Source: Pandoraea fibrosis (lineage in GTDB: Bacteria > Pseudomonadota > Gammaproteobacteria > Burkholderiales > Burkholderiaceae). Taken from it: a stretch of DNA of 64,000 nt. Shown here one piece after another: positions 1-7,303 of the stretch. The translations under genes and the position numbers were made by a program. Location of the stretch: NCBI RefSeq assembly GCF_000807775.2, contig NZ_CP047385.1, forward strand, positions 1,240,001 to 1,304,000, in the 5' to 3' direction. The notes beneath the pieces were generated by a model, which saw only the letters and a list, made by a program, of their open reading frames with translations, was not told the DNA's origin and ran no database searches. Position 1 is the stretch's first letter. Each line of letters starts with the position of its first letter.

Positions 1-13
1 TGATATAAATCTA

Positions 14-63
14 GGCGCGCTCCGCGCGCCCGAGTGACCGCGCTGCCGCTGCGCACACTCGGG
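14..63. other. Nested hairpins at the left edge, candidate inovirus intergenic/origin region
   Basis: A perfect 7-bp hairpin (GGCGCGC, loop TCC, GCGCGCC; 14-30) is followed by an 8-bp inverted repeat CCCGAGTG (29-36) and CACTCGGG (56-63). They lie just downstream of the last visible prophage gene (secretin, ending at 227). Filamentous phages keep their ssDNA origin and packaging hairpins in the non-coding region, so this is a candidate, but a transcription terminator or other structure is also possible. No coding sequence is supported in 1-226. Confidence 0.35.
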
Positions 64-226
64 CGTCGCAGCCCGCCCACTTGCGCAGAATGTTTCGCAT
101 GGGCCGCGCCGACCTCCGGCCGACCCAGCCCAAGCTCGGAGCGTCTTTGTGGCAACGCGGCGTCAAGGCCGAGCCCTGCGGGTCGCTGCGCGAGCCTTGA
201 CCCCGGCACACGTCGACTCACACTCA

Positions 227-1597
227 TCACCCGCCGCCCTTCACACGTTGAACCTGCAACACCAAAACCACTTCAGTGCGGCCGCTGGATGCGCTGTGTC
301 CGTCGAGAAACGAGGGCAACCAGCCGGGGCTGTTCTTCGTTGCTGAATCACCGTCTTGCACCAACCCGCCGAGCAATATGACCTCACCATCTTTTGCACT
401 GATGGTCGTTCTAATTTCTCGTGTGTTCTTTGTCGGTGAGTTGTTCACTCCATTGGTGGTCGGCACGAAGCTGGAAATCTGCTCCGTCAAACGGACCTCT
501 ATGGCCTCTTGCATGACGACTGGTTCGACCTCGAAGATCAGGCCCGCGTCCTGATACGTGACCGACTGAATAGGTGTCCCTGAAGCACCCTGATAGCTGA
601 TGCTTCCGAGCGTCGGTACGCGTGACCCAACATTGAGGCGAACCCGCTCGCCTGACGTGACGCGAACATGCGGATCGCTTATTTGCTTGAAGCGCGTATC
701 AGCGTTCAGCAGCGACAGCGCCATGTCCAAACCGGAACTTGAGAAGCGAAGTGCCGTGGGGTCGCTGTCCGTGGCGCCGTTTGACATCGACATGGAAGTC
801 CCAAACGCACGGGCGGCAATGCTGAACGCGGAGTTATTTGCTCGCGTGTTTGATACCTCGTACACCCAACCGCGAATTAATACCTCCCCGGCGGCAGCGT
901 CTATCTCTTTCAATGCTGCGACCACGCGCTTGATCTCTTCGTCGGTGCACAGGCAGGTCAGCTCATCTGCGGCGGAAAGAGAAAGTGCCGCGCGCGGCGG
1001 CGGATTTCCCGGTTGACCAACAGCCGCGCCATCAGACGGCGACGCGGACGTATCTGATTCCGTTCTATCTGCGAGAGGGCGTGCGAATGCCAGAGTCCTT
1101 GCACCTAGTACCGGTTCGACCGCGCGAGCAAGATATGCGGCGGTACGGAATCTCGGGCGGTAAACAAACAGTGATTGCGCTACCTTCCTCCGTTCGTCGT
1201 ACGTCTTTCGTGACACATAGTCGACGCCGGATTTAGACGTGACGGCGAATCCCTGCGAATCTAAAAAATCGAGCACGAACGAATGTAGGTCGCGACCTTT
1301 CCCGTCATATCGGAATGACACGAGTCGAGTGTCTTGCAATACGTCGGAACTAATGACGTGCGGCACCCCCAATGCTTCGCTATACAGAAAATCCACGAGT
1401 TGCCCGACGTTCACATAGCGCAAGTCGAAAGCACCGCTAGGGGAGCGTTGAACTCCTTTGATGGGAGTCGTAGGCAGTGCGGGAGATGCGGAAAAAAGCG
1501 TCGCGTCGAATCGAGGAGGCAGGGGCAATTGGGTCTCTGCCGCGCAAGCACTTGCGCTGAGTAATGCTGCGGCGAGCGCGATAATCGATTTTTTCAT
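227..1597 (-). CDS. Inovirus secretin (pIV-like type II/III secretin family outer-membrane channel)
   Basis: 456 residues with an N-terminal signal peptide (MKKSIIALAAALLSASACAA). The C-terminal half (about residues 230-456) carries the secretin beta-domain pattern, including the conserved VPTLGSISYQ-type segment, a GLIFEVEPVV strand and the terminal DGEVILLGGLVQD motif. Family knowledge: phage pIV secretins form the outer-membrane gate through which filamentous virions are extruded. The N-terminal part has a secretin/N0-N1-like segment (YVNVGQLVDFLYSEALGVPHV). A GGAGAAG ribosome binding site sits just before the ATG. It lies 52 bases downstream of the Zot-like gene and closes the visible structural operon. 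Some inoviruses borrow a host secretin, so carrying its own gene is informative. Confidence 0.93.
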   Translation of the reverse strand: MKKSIIALAAALLSASACAAETQLPLPPRFDATLFSASPALPTTPIKGVQRSPSGAFDLRYVNVGQLVDFLYSEALGVPHVISSDVLQDTRLVSFRYDGKGRDLHSFVLDFLDSQGFAVTSKSGVDYVSRKTYDERRKVAQSLFVYRPRFRTAAYLARAVEPVLGARTLAFARPLADRTESDTSASPSDGAAVGQPGNPPPRAALSLSAADELTCLCTDEEIKRVVAALKEIDAAAGEVLIRGWVYEVSNTRANNSAFSIAARAFGTSMSMSNGATDSDPTALRFSSSGLDMALSLLNADTRFKQISDPHVRVTSGERVRLNVGSRVPTLGSISYQGASGTPIQSVTYQDAGLIFEVEPVVMQEAIEVRLTEQISSFVPTTNGVNNSPTKNTREIRTTISAKDGEVILLGGLVQDGDSATKNSPGWLPSFLDGHSASSGRTEVVLVLQVQRVKGGG

Positions 1598-1649
1598 TTC
1601 TGCTTCTCCGCGGCACTAACGCCGGACCATGCGGAAACGATGTCGCCGT

Positions 1650-2501
1650 CTAAGACCCCACGCGTGCCCAATGACTCCCCGGTGAAAACGTCAGAATCTC
1701 GCGGCGCAACCGACCTTGTTTGTCAGCGAGAAGAACGTAGCCCTTTCCGTTTATCGCGTAGCGGCCAACGAACCGCCACGTTGACGAGACGACAGCTTTG
1801 GGCGACGACGATGTGCGAGATACATCAGTCGGCGCTCCTTCAGTTGTCGACGGAGATTGGGGACCGCCGTTCTTGAGTCCAAACCCGCCGGACACGCCCA
1901 GGAATCCTTTCCACGCGAGCAAGCCTGCGGCGAGTGCGGCAACTGGAAGCACGAAGAGAGCTTTCGGAATCACCGCTTTCTGTTTCGTGTGGACTTCCGC
2001 GCTTGTGTACAGATTGAACACATCGCGCGGATAGCCCCACATGGTTTTCACCGCGTCGCGAAGCCCCGTGTTCGGGTTGTGGCAGTGATCCCATTCATAG
2101 AGCATTGCCCGTCGACCACCGAACAGGCGACGAACGTGCACATGTCTTCCGACGAGATCGCGGATCGTTTTGCTCATCCGCTGTGGATGCTGCGTGATGA
2201 GAATGAAATCGACCCCTTTATGACGGTGGACGTGCAGTTTCTCGACGTCTTCTGTCGCTTTGACGCTGACCGGCGTTGGTCCCCAGATTCGCTGGACCTC
2301 ATCAACCACGATTAGGTCGTTTTGCTCACAATGTGTGTACCAATCACGCACCCATGTCTCGTCGACCAACTCGTGCTCTAGAGACAAATCTCGGATACCG
2401 TCAACAACGAGCCGTCTACCCGAACGAAGCTCCTTCTGCATAAGCCACACGGCATAGAGCGTTTTCCCGCTGCCCGGAGTGCCAGTGATTAACGTGATCA
2501 T
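1650..2501 (-). CDS. zot: Zot/pI-like inovirus assembly ATPase
   Basis: 283 residues from the ATG at 2501. The start was chosen because the Walker A motif begins at once (GTPGSGKT, residues 7-14) and because ATGA overlaps the stop of the preceding pVI-like gene; an upstream in-frame extension lacks family features. Walker B is visible as LIVVDEVQRIWGP. A single membrane segment (ALFVLPVAALAAGLLAW) near residue 200 separates the cytoplasmic ATPase from a periplasmic tail, as in pI/Zot proteins. Family knowledge: it powers virion assembly at the inner membrane and contacts the secretin encoded next. Toxin activity of the name-giving Vibrio protein should not be assumed here. Confidence 0.94.
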   Translation of the reverse strand: MITLITGTPGSGKTLYAVWLMQKELRSGRRLVVDGIRDLSLEHELVDETWVRDWYTHCEQNDLIVVDEVQRIWGPTPVSVKATEDVEKLHVHRHKGVDFILITQHPQRMSKTIRDLVGRHVHVRRLFGGRRAMLYEWDHCHNPNTGLRDAVKTMWGYPRDVFNLYTSAEVHTKQKAVIPKALFVLPVAALAAGLLAWKGFLGVSGGFGLKNGGPQSPSTTEGAPTDVSRTSSSPKAVVSSTWRFVGRYAINGKGYVLLADKQGRLRREILTFSPGSHWARVGS

Positions 2502-2776
2502 TTGATGAAGAAGCGTTTGAAATTGGACGCACCAGCCATCGCGACACGAGCACTGATAGCGCCTCCGATGTAACCCATGCCCTGAAATACGCCTCCCATG
2601 GCAAGTAGGTTCATGAGATCGGCGGGAAGGCCACCTACTGCGCCGACGACCCACGACATGAGCTTGTCGACCACGAGACTGATTCCTGCGACGGTCACGA
2701 CGCCCACACCGAGTGCTAGGAGCGCTTGCGCGATCAACGGCTGGACAAGAGAAAGCAGCCACGTCGCCCAGCTCAT
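2498..2776 (-). CDS. DUF2523-type minor coat protein (pVI-like)
   Basis: 92 residues, strongly hydrophobic, with about three membrane segments (residues 5-37, 40-62 and 65-80) and a short basic end (NFKRFFIK). Size, hydrophobicity and position between the adsorption-protein module and zot match DUF2523 proteins, regarded as pVI equivalents that cap the adsorption end of the filament. Its start overlaps the stop of the upstream 41-residue gene (ATGA), and its stop overlaps the zot start, implying translational coupling along the structural operon. Family assignment is by pattern and synteny. Confidence 0.82.
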   Translation of the reverse strand: MSWATWLLSLVQPLIAQALLALGVGVVTVAGISLVVDKLMSWVVGAVGGLPADLMNLLAMGGVFQGMGYIGGAISARVAMAGASNFKRFFIK

Positions 2777-2898
2777 CGGAGCAATCCAGTAATGGCGTTC
2801 GAGCGGGCGCTAGCGCGGTCGACGTCGGACTTGAGAGACGAGCCGATATACGCGATGGCGAGCACCGCGATCAAAAGCACAGCGATGAGAAATTTCAT
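2773..2898 (-). CDS. 41-residue inovirus membrane protein
   Basis: Short protein beginning MKFLIAVLLIAVLAIAYIGS, one N-terminal membrane segment followed by a charged tail ending in NAITGLLR. The ATG at 2898 was chosen over an upstream in-frame start because it overlaps the pIII-like stop codon at 2895-2897 (ATGA) and opens straight into the hydrophobic segment. Genes of this size between the adsorption protein and pVI are common in inoviruses and are often skipped by annotation. Its role is unknown; a minor virion or assembly protein is plausible from position only. Confidence 0.7.
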   Translation of the reverse strand: MKFLIAVLLIAVLAIAYIGSSLKSDVDRASARSNAITGLLR

Positions 2899-4313
2899 GA
2901 CGAGACTCCCATGACAAAAATGATGGCTGCCGCGAGTGCGCAGATAGCGAGAACGAGCGGACGGAGTTTTTGAACCAGAGAACAAAGCGGATCGAGCGAG
3001 AAGGAAATCTGTTGCCCAAACGCATTCACAACGATCGGCGCCGGGCATGCACCATCACTCGGCCCAACTGACCAAGGGGTAAGCGAAACGTCCTTTGATA
3101 CCGGCTGTGGAGGCGGCGCGGGCGGTGCGCTGCCGAGCGGCGCACACGCGGATGCGGAGGGATTTGCCTTACAGAGATCCGTATTGGTAGGGTTGCCCGT
3201 ACTAGGCGGGTTGGGATCTGTAGGCGAACCCGGCCCAGTTGATATGTCCGACGAAATCGGCACGGTCGGAGCACCAAACGGCTTGGGGTACCCCTGCACG
3301 AGATCGCTCCATGTGGGAGCAACGGGCGCGGACGCCACATCACCTGATGTGACAGGATTTACAGGCGAGTATGGATAGCCGTTGTAGTCTGGACGTGCCG
3401 CAGCACTGCGCCAGAGAGCGTCAGTAATAGACGCGGTTAGCGATTGCGGCAATGGCTGAGCGAGCATCGCAGGAGTAAGCGGAAGCGTCGTGATACTTCC
3501 GGTCTCTGTCTTGAGCGGCTTTACATAGTTGGCGTTCTTCGAGGGGCTGACGTTTATCTCAGTGCCAATCTGAGTGGGATTGTTCTGTAATGGCGTCCAG
3601 TTGAGCAAGACCTTATATGAGAGCGGTTCCGGCGATCCGGTCGGACTGGTCTGAGTAATTGTGACCGTGATGTTCTTCACCGCTTGCGACTGAAATGCCA
3701 CGTTTGCATCCGCAACTTGCTTTGCACAGTCAAGTCCACTCACGCACCCTACGACCGTGCCGGAGTTCGGGTACCCGTTGTCCCAATACGGATAATTGGA
3801 AGGCAGAGGGTTTGTGCAAGTGGTGGTGACTTGCGGGTTACAGGTCGGACGCGTGAACGCGGTCCAACTTCCGGCTTCTGCTGGTGGTGGGTCTTGTATG
3901 GCCGATGGAGTGTCGGGGGCGAGCTTGAGGCTCTGTGCCGGGTTGTCGCCGACTTGGGATAGCTTGTATACCCCCCACGCTATCGCACCTGCGGCAGCGA
4001 TGACGCCAAGACTTACTGCTGTCGCCAGCCATACCGGCGCTCCGGCGACGGTGGCGACCGTTCCGGCAGCAAGGCTCACATACGATGCGTCGTTTGCGGC
4101 TTTTCCAACGAACGAGAGAGTGTTGAGTAGTGTGGCGTCGTTTGCGGCCACAGTGATCCCGCGTCGGGCAAGATTCGCCACAATTCCGGACGCAACAGCG
4201 CGATTGATGACCGCATTGAATACGGGCATGAGCACTGGTGCCGCCTGAGCCTGAGCCGCCTGCTGTTGACACAGCATCGCGACCAGCGCAAACAAGATGA
4301 TGATCTTTTTCAT
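2895..4313 (-). CDS. TspB-like/pIII-like adsorption protein
   Basis: 472 residues with a signal peptide (MKKIIILFALVAMLCQQQAAQAQA), an alanine-rich N-terminal hydrophobic region (about 75-118), a long middle part rich in Pro, Thr and Asn, a PPPAEAGSW-type segment near residue 145, a proline-rich linker (GNPTNTD to PPAPPPQPVS) and a C-terminal membrane anchor (PLVLAICALAAAIIFVMGVSS). This layout resembles the TspB family carried by Neisseria and betaproteobacterial filamentous prophages, the functional equivalent of pIII that binds the host pilus or receptor and ends virion assembly. Cysteines (CNPQVTTTC, CVSGLDC) could form disulfides in the exported part. The middle would be expected to vary with host receptor. 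Confidence 0.85.
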   Translation of the reverse strand: MKKIIILFALVAMLCQQQAAQAQAAPVLMPVFNAVINRAVASGIVANLARRGITVAANDATLLNTLSFVGKAANDASYVSLAAGTVATVAGAPVWLATAVSLGVIAAAGAIAWGVYKLSQVGDNPAQSLKLAPDTPSAIQDPPPAEAGSWTAFTRPTCNPQVTTTCTNPLPSNYPYWDNGYPNSGTVVGCVSGLDCAKQVADANVAFQSQAVKNITVTITQTSPTGSPEPLSYKVLLNWTPLQNNPTQIGTEINVSPSKNANYVKPLKTETGSITTLPLTPAMLAQPLPQSLTASITDALWRSAAARPDYNGYPYSPVNPVTSGDVASAPVAPTWSDLVQGYPKPFGAPTVPISSDISTGPGSPTDPNPPSTGNPTNTDLCKANPSASACAPLGSAPPAPPPQPVSKDVSLTPWSVGPSDGACPAPIVVNAFGQQISFSLDPLCSLVQKLRPLVLAICALAAAIIFVMGVSS

Positions 4314-4317
4314 CTGC

Positions 4318-4392
4318 TCAGAAGAAAAGGATGACGCCGATTGCCCAGCACGTCAGAACTACGATGCCGACACATTCATAGAACCAGAGCAC
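4318..4392 (-). CDS. 24-residue GTG-started hydrophobic microprotein (pVII/pIX-like candidate)
   Basis: An overlooked tiny reading frame lies between the 87-residue gene and the pIII-like gene: GTG start, product MLWFYECVGIVVLTCWAIGV followed by ILFF, then TGA. The GTG abuts the TGA of the preceding gene, and the purine stretch GGGGAGG sits at good distance before it, so re-initiation is plausible. The predicted protein is almost wholly a single membrane helix. Filamentous phages encode such 25-35-residue proteins (pVII, pIX) that start the virion tip. Identity as pVII/pIX is inference from size, hydrophobicity and place. Confidence 0.55.
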   Translation of the reverse strand: MLWFYECVGIVVLTCWAIGVILFF

Positions 4393-4656
4393 TCACGCCT
4401 CCCCGGTAGAGTCGAAGTGATTGCGGATGGCGCGAATACACCAAGCAACTGCCATGACACCAAGTACCGCACCACCAATTTGCAAGCCGACGATTTCGCC
4501 GCCAGCGACGGGTTGAGAGTCCGAGAGAGTCGCGACGTGGATAAGCATCTCGTTGCCCGCTGAGTCAGCGCCGCATTTCACGTGCTGGCCGCCGACTTCC
4601 GCATAGGTCACGCCGGGTTCGTCAGCAGGTCCACAAACCAAACCGGAAAGCGCCAT
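4393..4656 (-). CDS. Small inovirus membrane protein, 87 residues
   Basis: The first half is polar with two cysteines (LVCGPADE, HVKCGADSAG); residues about 52-75 form one membrane segment (GGEIVGLQIGGAVLGVMAVAW) followed by a basic stretch (CIRAIRNHF). It lies downstream of the major coat gene, after a hairpin terminator, and its stop touches the start of the 24-residue gene. I do not recognise the family. Position and topology suggest a minor virion or assembly protein; the membrane part resembles that of the coat protein (GGAVLxVxxxAW), so shared ancestry with the coat gene is possible. Confidence 0.65.
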   Translation of the reverse strand: MALSGLVCGPADEPGVTYAEVGGQHVKCGADSAGNEMLIHVATLSDSQPVAGGEIVGLQIGGAVLGVMAVAWCIRAIRNHFDSTGEA

Positions 4657-4670
4657 TTCGTTTGCCCAGA

Positions 4671-4698
4671 AGAAAAGGCGCTGGATACTTCAGCGCCT
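4671..4698 (-). terminator. Hairpin terminator behind the major coat gene
   Basis: Read on the minus strand, AGGCGCT and AGCGCCT (4692-4698 and 4676-4682) flank a 9-base loop, followed by TTTTCTT. Filamentous phages usually place a terminator directly after the major coat gene, which lets that gene be expressed far above the minor genes downstream. Confidence 0.75.
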
Positions 4699-4719
4699 TC
4701 TCATTAACTGCCGCTGTGA

Positions 4720-4947
4720 TTAGCGGCCGAGGAAGCCCTTCACAACCTTGTAGCCCCACGCCAGGACCACGACGGCGAGCACGGCACCACCGATAGCGAT
4801 GATCGTCGGCTGTACGCCGTTGATGGACGTAACGATGGGAGCCGAGTCGACTCCGGTCGGTGTGGTTTGGGCGAACGACACGGAGCTTGCGAGAGCCGCA
4901 GCCGCGGCGATGGAAAGCGAGAGGAATTTCTTTTGGATGTTCTTCAT
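4720..4947 (-). CDS. Major coat protein (pVIII-like)
   Basis: 75 residues: a long signal peptide with a predicted cut after SVSFA (residue 26), then a mature protein of about 49 residues with a short N-terminal amphipathic part, one membrane segment (AIGGAVLAVVVLAWGYKV) and a basic C-terminus (KVVKGFLGR) that would contact the packaged DNA. This is the classic class I inovirus coat layout. AAGG is placed seven bases before the ATG, and a hairpin terminator follows the gene. It sits directly downstream of the ssDNA-binding protein gene. Confidence 0.93.
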   Translation of the reverse strand: MKNIQKKFLSLSIAAAAALASSVSFAQTTPTGVDSAPIVTSINGVQPTIIAIGGAVLAVVVLAWGYKVVKGFLGR

Positions 4948-5047
4948 GTGAGACCTTCAGATTGAATCGAATTCGGCCCAGATATAGGGACGCGCGTGCG
5001 AGGGCCAGATGCTCGCGCGTCGGAAATTTGAGCGAAAGGTGGCGGGG

Positions 5048-5362
5048 TCAGGCAGTTGCAGACTGAGCGAGGGGCTTGGCCTTGTTCTGCCCGAATGGCA
5101 CCAACGAAACGATGCGAGGGACGAGACGTCCAGCGTCTGTACCGTTTCCCTGAGCAAGCGCGAACTCCGCGAGATATTCACCGGGTTGGCGGTCAGCAAG
5201 CGCATCGGGAAGGTTGATCACTCCGACGACGATATTTGCAACGCCGTCGGTAGCTTGTTCCAAGATGCACTGGGCTTCACGGATGGTGTACGCACGTCCG
5301 GTCTTTTGGCTCGTGCCGGAACGGGTGTTGACGGACAAGATGGTCAGTTTTTGTTTGCTCAT
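5048..5362 (-). CDS. Phage ssDNA-binding protein (gene V-like)
   Basis: 104 residues from the ATG at 5362; the longer in-frame version was rejected because GAGG precedes this ATG and the extension runs through the AT-rich regulatory region. The protein is beta-rich (LTILSVNTRSGTSQKTGRAY, IREAQCILEQ) and ends in a low-complexity tail (KPLAQSATA), as in small OB-fold ssDNA-binding proteins of filamentous phages. Such proteins coat the single-stranded genome before it is handed to the assembly machine and can repress translation of the replication gene. Placement upstream of the coat gene fits. Confidence 0.8.
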   Translation of the reverse strand: MSKQKLTILSVNTRSGTSQKTGRAYTIREAQCILEQATDGVANIVVGVINLPDALADRQPGEYLAEFALAQGNGTDAGRLVPRIVSLVPFGQNKAKPLAQSATA

Positions 5363-5433
5363 AGCAGCCTCGTGGCGAAAATGTCCCGCAGGACCGATAA
5401 TCAGGGAACGAAAATTTGGAAACGTAAAATTAA

Positions 5434-5449
5434 TCGTTAAAAATAACGA
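5434..5449. promoter_or_regulatory. Palindromic operator candidate in the ssb/regulator divergent region
   Basis: The AT-rich stretch between the minus-strand ssDNA-binding gene and the plus-strand regulator holds a perfect inverted repeat TCGTTA-AAAA-TAACGA. Its place about 35 bases before the regulator start and 72 before the ssb start suits a repressor operator controlling both directions. The binding partner is inferred to be the 199-residue regulator. Confidence 0.55.
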
Positions 5450-5484
5450 ATAATTTTGACGAAATATAGAACGGAGCTTCCGCG

Positions 5485-6084
5485 ATGTCAACACTCGGGA
5501 CTGAAGATTCGCGCGCTCGCGCGATGCACATCATTAGCGCGGTGACGAACCCGGCTCGCCGATTCAAGGAGCTTGGAGATGTCACCGACGTGCATGCAGC
5601 TACCTGGCGTAGCTTTTGGATTCGAGAAGGGGCCGTGCCGAGCGGGGCAATGCTCGAGGGCTTGGCCAAGAATTGGCCGCAATATGCGTTTTGGCTACTG
5701 ACGGGGATTACCGACCCCGAGGCAGGACACGTTGCGCCGCCAAGCGCGGCCGACGATTTGATCGAGCCCGATAATGAGGAGTCGCCAATAGCAAATGCGT
5801 ACTTCCAACATCAGCTAGCGCGGCGCAGTAATCGGAAGGAGCGACTAGACCTATCTGCGTTGGAGCCGGATTACGAGGCGATCATGAAGCTGATGGGGCC
5901 GATGGCTGAGCCAAAGTCGCGAACTGCGAAGGGAGCCAAGATTGATCTATCTGTGTTGGATCAGCCGCTGGATCCCATTTACGAGCAGAAATTCAATAAA
6001 GCGAAGGCCCTCTTTCACGAACTCAAAGAGCAGAAGTACCAAGACCGCTTAGCTGAACTGAGGTCGCAGAAGAAGGCGCGCTAA
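5485..6084 (+). CDS. Putative inovirus repressor-like DNA-binding protein
   Basis: 199 residues with GGAG before the ATG, transcribed opposite to the structural genes. The N-terminal ~75 residues resemble atypical HTH regulators of filamentous prophages: a helix pair around RRFKELGDVTDVHAATWRSF, then GAVPSGAMLEGLAKNWPQYA, FWLLTGITD. The remainder is charged and probably helical, with lysine/arginine-rich ends (SQKKAR). Family knowledge: such divergent genes keep inovirus operons silent during lysogeny. The HTH call is by pattern only. The palindrome at 5434-5449 is its likely operator. Confidence 0.65.
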   Translation: MSTLGTEDSRARAMHIISAVTNPARRFKELGDVTDVHAATWRSFWIREGAVPSGAMLEGLAKNWPQYAFWLLTGITDPEAGHVAPPSAADDLIEPDNEESPIANAYFQHQLARRSNRKERLDLSALEPDYEAIMKLMGPMAEPKSRTAKGAKIDLSVLDQPLDPIYEQKFNKAKALFHELKEQKYQDRLAELRSQKKAR

Positions 6085-6190
6085 AGCAGCACCCTGCGTA
6101 TCGCTCGACAATCAGCGTCAACCCCGCACTGAGGCTGGACGAAGGGAGGGGCGGGCATCGGTCTGAGGCCTTTGCCCAAGCTACTGAGAG

Positions 6191-6397
6191 TTACGAGGTG
6201 ATTCCGAGCGCTTTCGCCTGCTCGCGACTAAGACGAATCGAGACGGATGGTTTGAAGCTCTTAAGGGCTGACACCTCGAACGCCACGCCCTCTAAGGTTA
6301 AGAAAACCGCTTGCTCATCGATGGCGTCTTCATAGACGTGGATCGACTCCGAGTCGTCGTCAGACGACCACATCTTGACTGTTGATTTCGTGCTCAT
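6191..6397 (-). CDS. Small acidic hypothetical protein, 68 residues
   Basis: The product starts MSTKSTVKMWSSDDDSESIH and ends with a probable helix (LSREQAKALGITS). AGAGGTG precedes the ATG with good spacing, which supports translation. No domain is recognised. It is the second gene of a minus-strand pair with the 100-residue membrane protein upstream, inside the prophage right arm. A small phage or host-control protein is possible; no function can be assigned. Confidence 0.55.
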   Translation of the reverse strand: MSTKSTVKMWSSDDDSESIHVYEDAIDEQAVFLTLEGVAFEVSALKSFKPSVSIRLSREQAKALGITS

Positions 6398-6433
6398 AGC
6401 GCACCTCTGGCTCAGATCTGACCAATCCGGGAC

Positions 6434-6736
6434 TTACGTATACCAACGGTCCCGAAGGACGGTATGGCATCGGAATGCAACATTGCCGAAATGCCAAATC
6501 CATGTACCCATCAATGCGAGAACAACGGTTAGGAACCAACCGGTCCACCCCCATTGGGTCAGAGGAATTCGATTGGCGACTTTGACGTACTCGGGTACCA
6601 CGTCGGCCATCGCCATTCCAAAGTACCCCGCGATCAAGAAGCTGGTTGCGCCGAGAGCCACCAGCATCGCGCTTGGCATGTCTCCATAGGAGCGCTTCTT
6701 AGGGTTGGACAGTCGGTTAATCAGTGATTTGAACAT
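6434..6736 (-). CDS. Two-helix membrane protein, 100 residues
   Basis: Basic N-terminus (MFKSLINRLSNPKKRSYGD), then two predicted membrane helices (about residues 22-45, AMLVALGATSFLIAGYFGMA, and 66-88, WTGWFLTVVLALMGTWIWHF). GGGGGAAG precedes the ATG. It is divergent from nothing visible and likely begins a short operon with the 68-residue gene. I do not recognise the family; inovirus arms often carry such membrane proteins, sometimes tied to superinfection immunity, but that is speculation here. Confidence 0.6.
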   Translation of the reverse strand: MFKSLINRLSNPKKRSYGDMPSAMLVALGATSFLIAGYFGMAMADVVPEYVKVANRIPLTQWGWTGWFLTVVLALMGTWIWHFGNVAFRCHTVLRDRWYT

Positions 6737-6766
6737 CGCTTCCCCCAGGGTGTGAAGTCGGATCGC

Positions 6767-6787
6767 GAGCGATCAGCGCGATCGCTC
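6767..6787. promoter_or_regulatory. Inverted repeat upstream of the 100-residue membrane gene
   Basis: A perfect 8-bp inverted repeat GAGCGATC-AGCGC-GATCGCTC begins about 30 bases upstream of the minus-strand start at 6736. It could be an operator or a structured leader. No U-tract follows on either strand, which argues against an intrinsic terminator. The rest of 6,788-6,963 shows no gene I can support. Confidence 0.4.
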
Positions 6788-6963
6788 AAATAGATACTAG
6801 GCCCACGCCTCACATATCGTCTAGCACGCGTTGATCTCCAGCCCGCCCGTTCTACAAACGATTCGCGTGCCACGCTGCGTCAGCCTCTAGCGAGGCGCCT
6901 CAACGACTCTTTGTAGATCGAAAATCGCGGAACGCCATTGATCTATAAGGAATTTGATGGTGC

Positions 6964-7008
6964 TTTGTAATCATCAGGTGGCGGGTTCGAGTCCTGCAGC
7001 CGGCACCA
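6964..7008 (+). other. 3' fragment of tRNA-Thr(TGT): attachment-site scar
   Basis: 45 bases match the 3' half of a threonine tRNA from the anticodon loop (TTTGTAA) through a T-arm (GCGGG-TTCGAGT-CCTGC) to the acceptor strand and CCA. The 5' half is missing: the upstream sequence does not pair with the acceptor arm. Family knowledge: tyrosine integrases recombine into tRNA 3' ends and leave such a duplicate at the distal end. An intact tRNA-Thr is therefore expected outside the window, to the left. Confidence 0.85.
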
Positions 7009-7038
7009 TATTCAAGTCCATCGACATCCGGTGGCATC

Positions 7039-7077
7039 AAAAAACCCCGTGAGATCAATGATCTCGCGGGGTTTTTT
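7039..7077. terminator. Long bidirectional hairpin terminator
   Basis: Arms of 18 bases (7039-7056 and 7060-7077) pair with one wobble, with loop AAT. A-tract and T-tract ends make it work on both strands. It sits 30 bases after the tRNA fragment and is probably the original tRNA-Thr terminator carried with the att region. Confidence 0.85.
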
Positions 7078-7167
7078 GTTTTCGATGGTGCTGATATGTC
7101 CGGCAGCGCCCGGAAAAAGTGCTGGTATATTTGCTGGTGCCAAAATTGAATATGTTGGTACTGCGTC

Positions 7168-7303
7168 ACGTCGCTCACAGACACGGCAGTTCGTAATGCC
7201 AAGCCCGCTGCGGAGCCGTGCAAGCTTACGGATGGTGCGGGAATGTACCTCCACGTTCAGCCGAACGGCTCGCGATATTGGCGCATGGCGTACCGGCTAG
7301 CGA
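7168..7303 (+). pseudogene. int: N-terminal stump of a P4-type tyrosine integrase
   Basis: In the frame starting at 7168 the translation reads TSLTDTAVRNAKPAAEPCKL, then TDGAGMYLHVQPNGSRYWRM and AYRL, the hallmark N-terminal DUF4102/Arm-binding sequence of phage and island integrases (LTDxxxRxAKP, KLxDGxGLYLxVxPxGxKxWRxxYR). The first codon is ACG where ATG would be expected. The reading stops being integrase at about 7300, where it joins the inside-out end of a primase gene; the catalytic domain is absent. Its place just after a tRNA 3' end is the normal attL/int arrangement. Confidence 0.85.

Noticed and set aside
1650..2501. Zot as an enterotoxin
   Set aside because: It is the phage assembly ATPase; toxin activity is not supported by sequence outside the Vibrio context.
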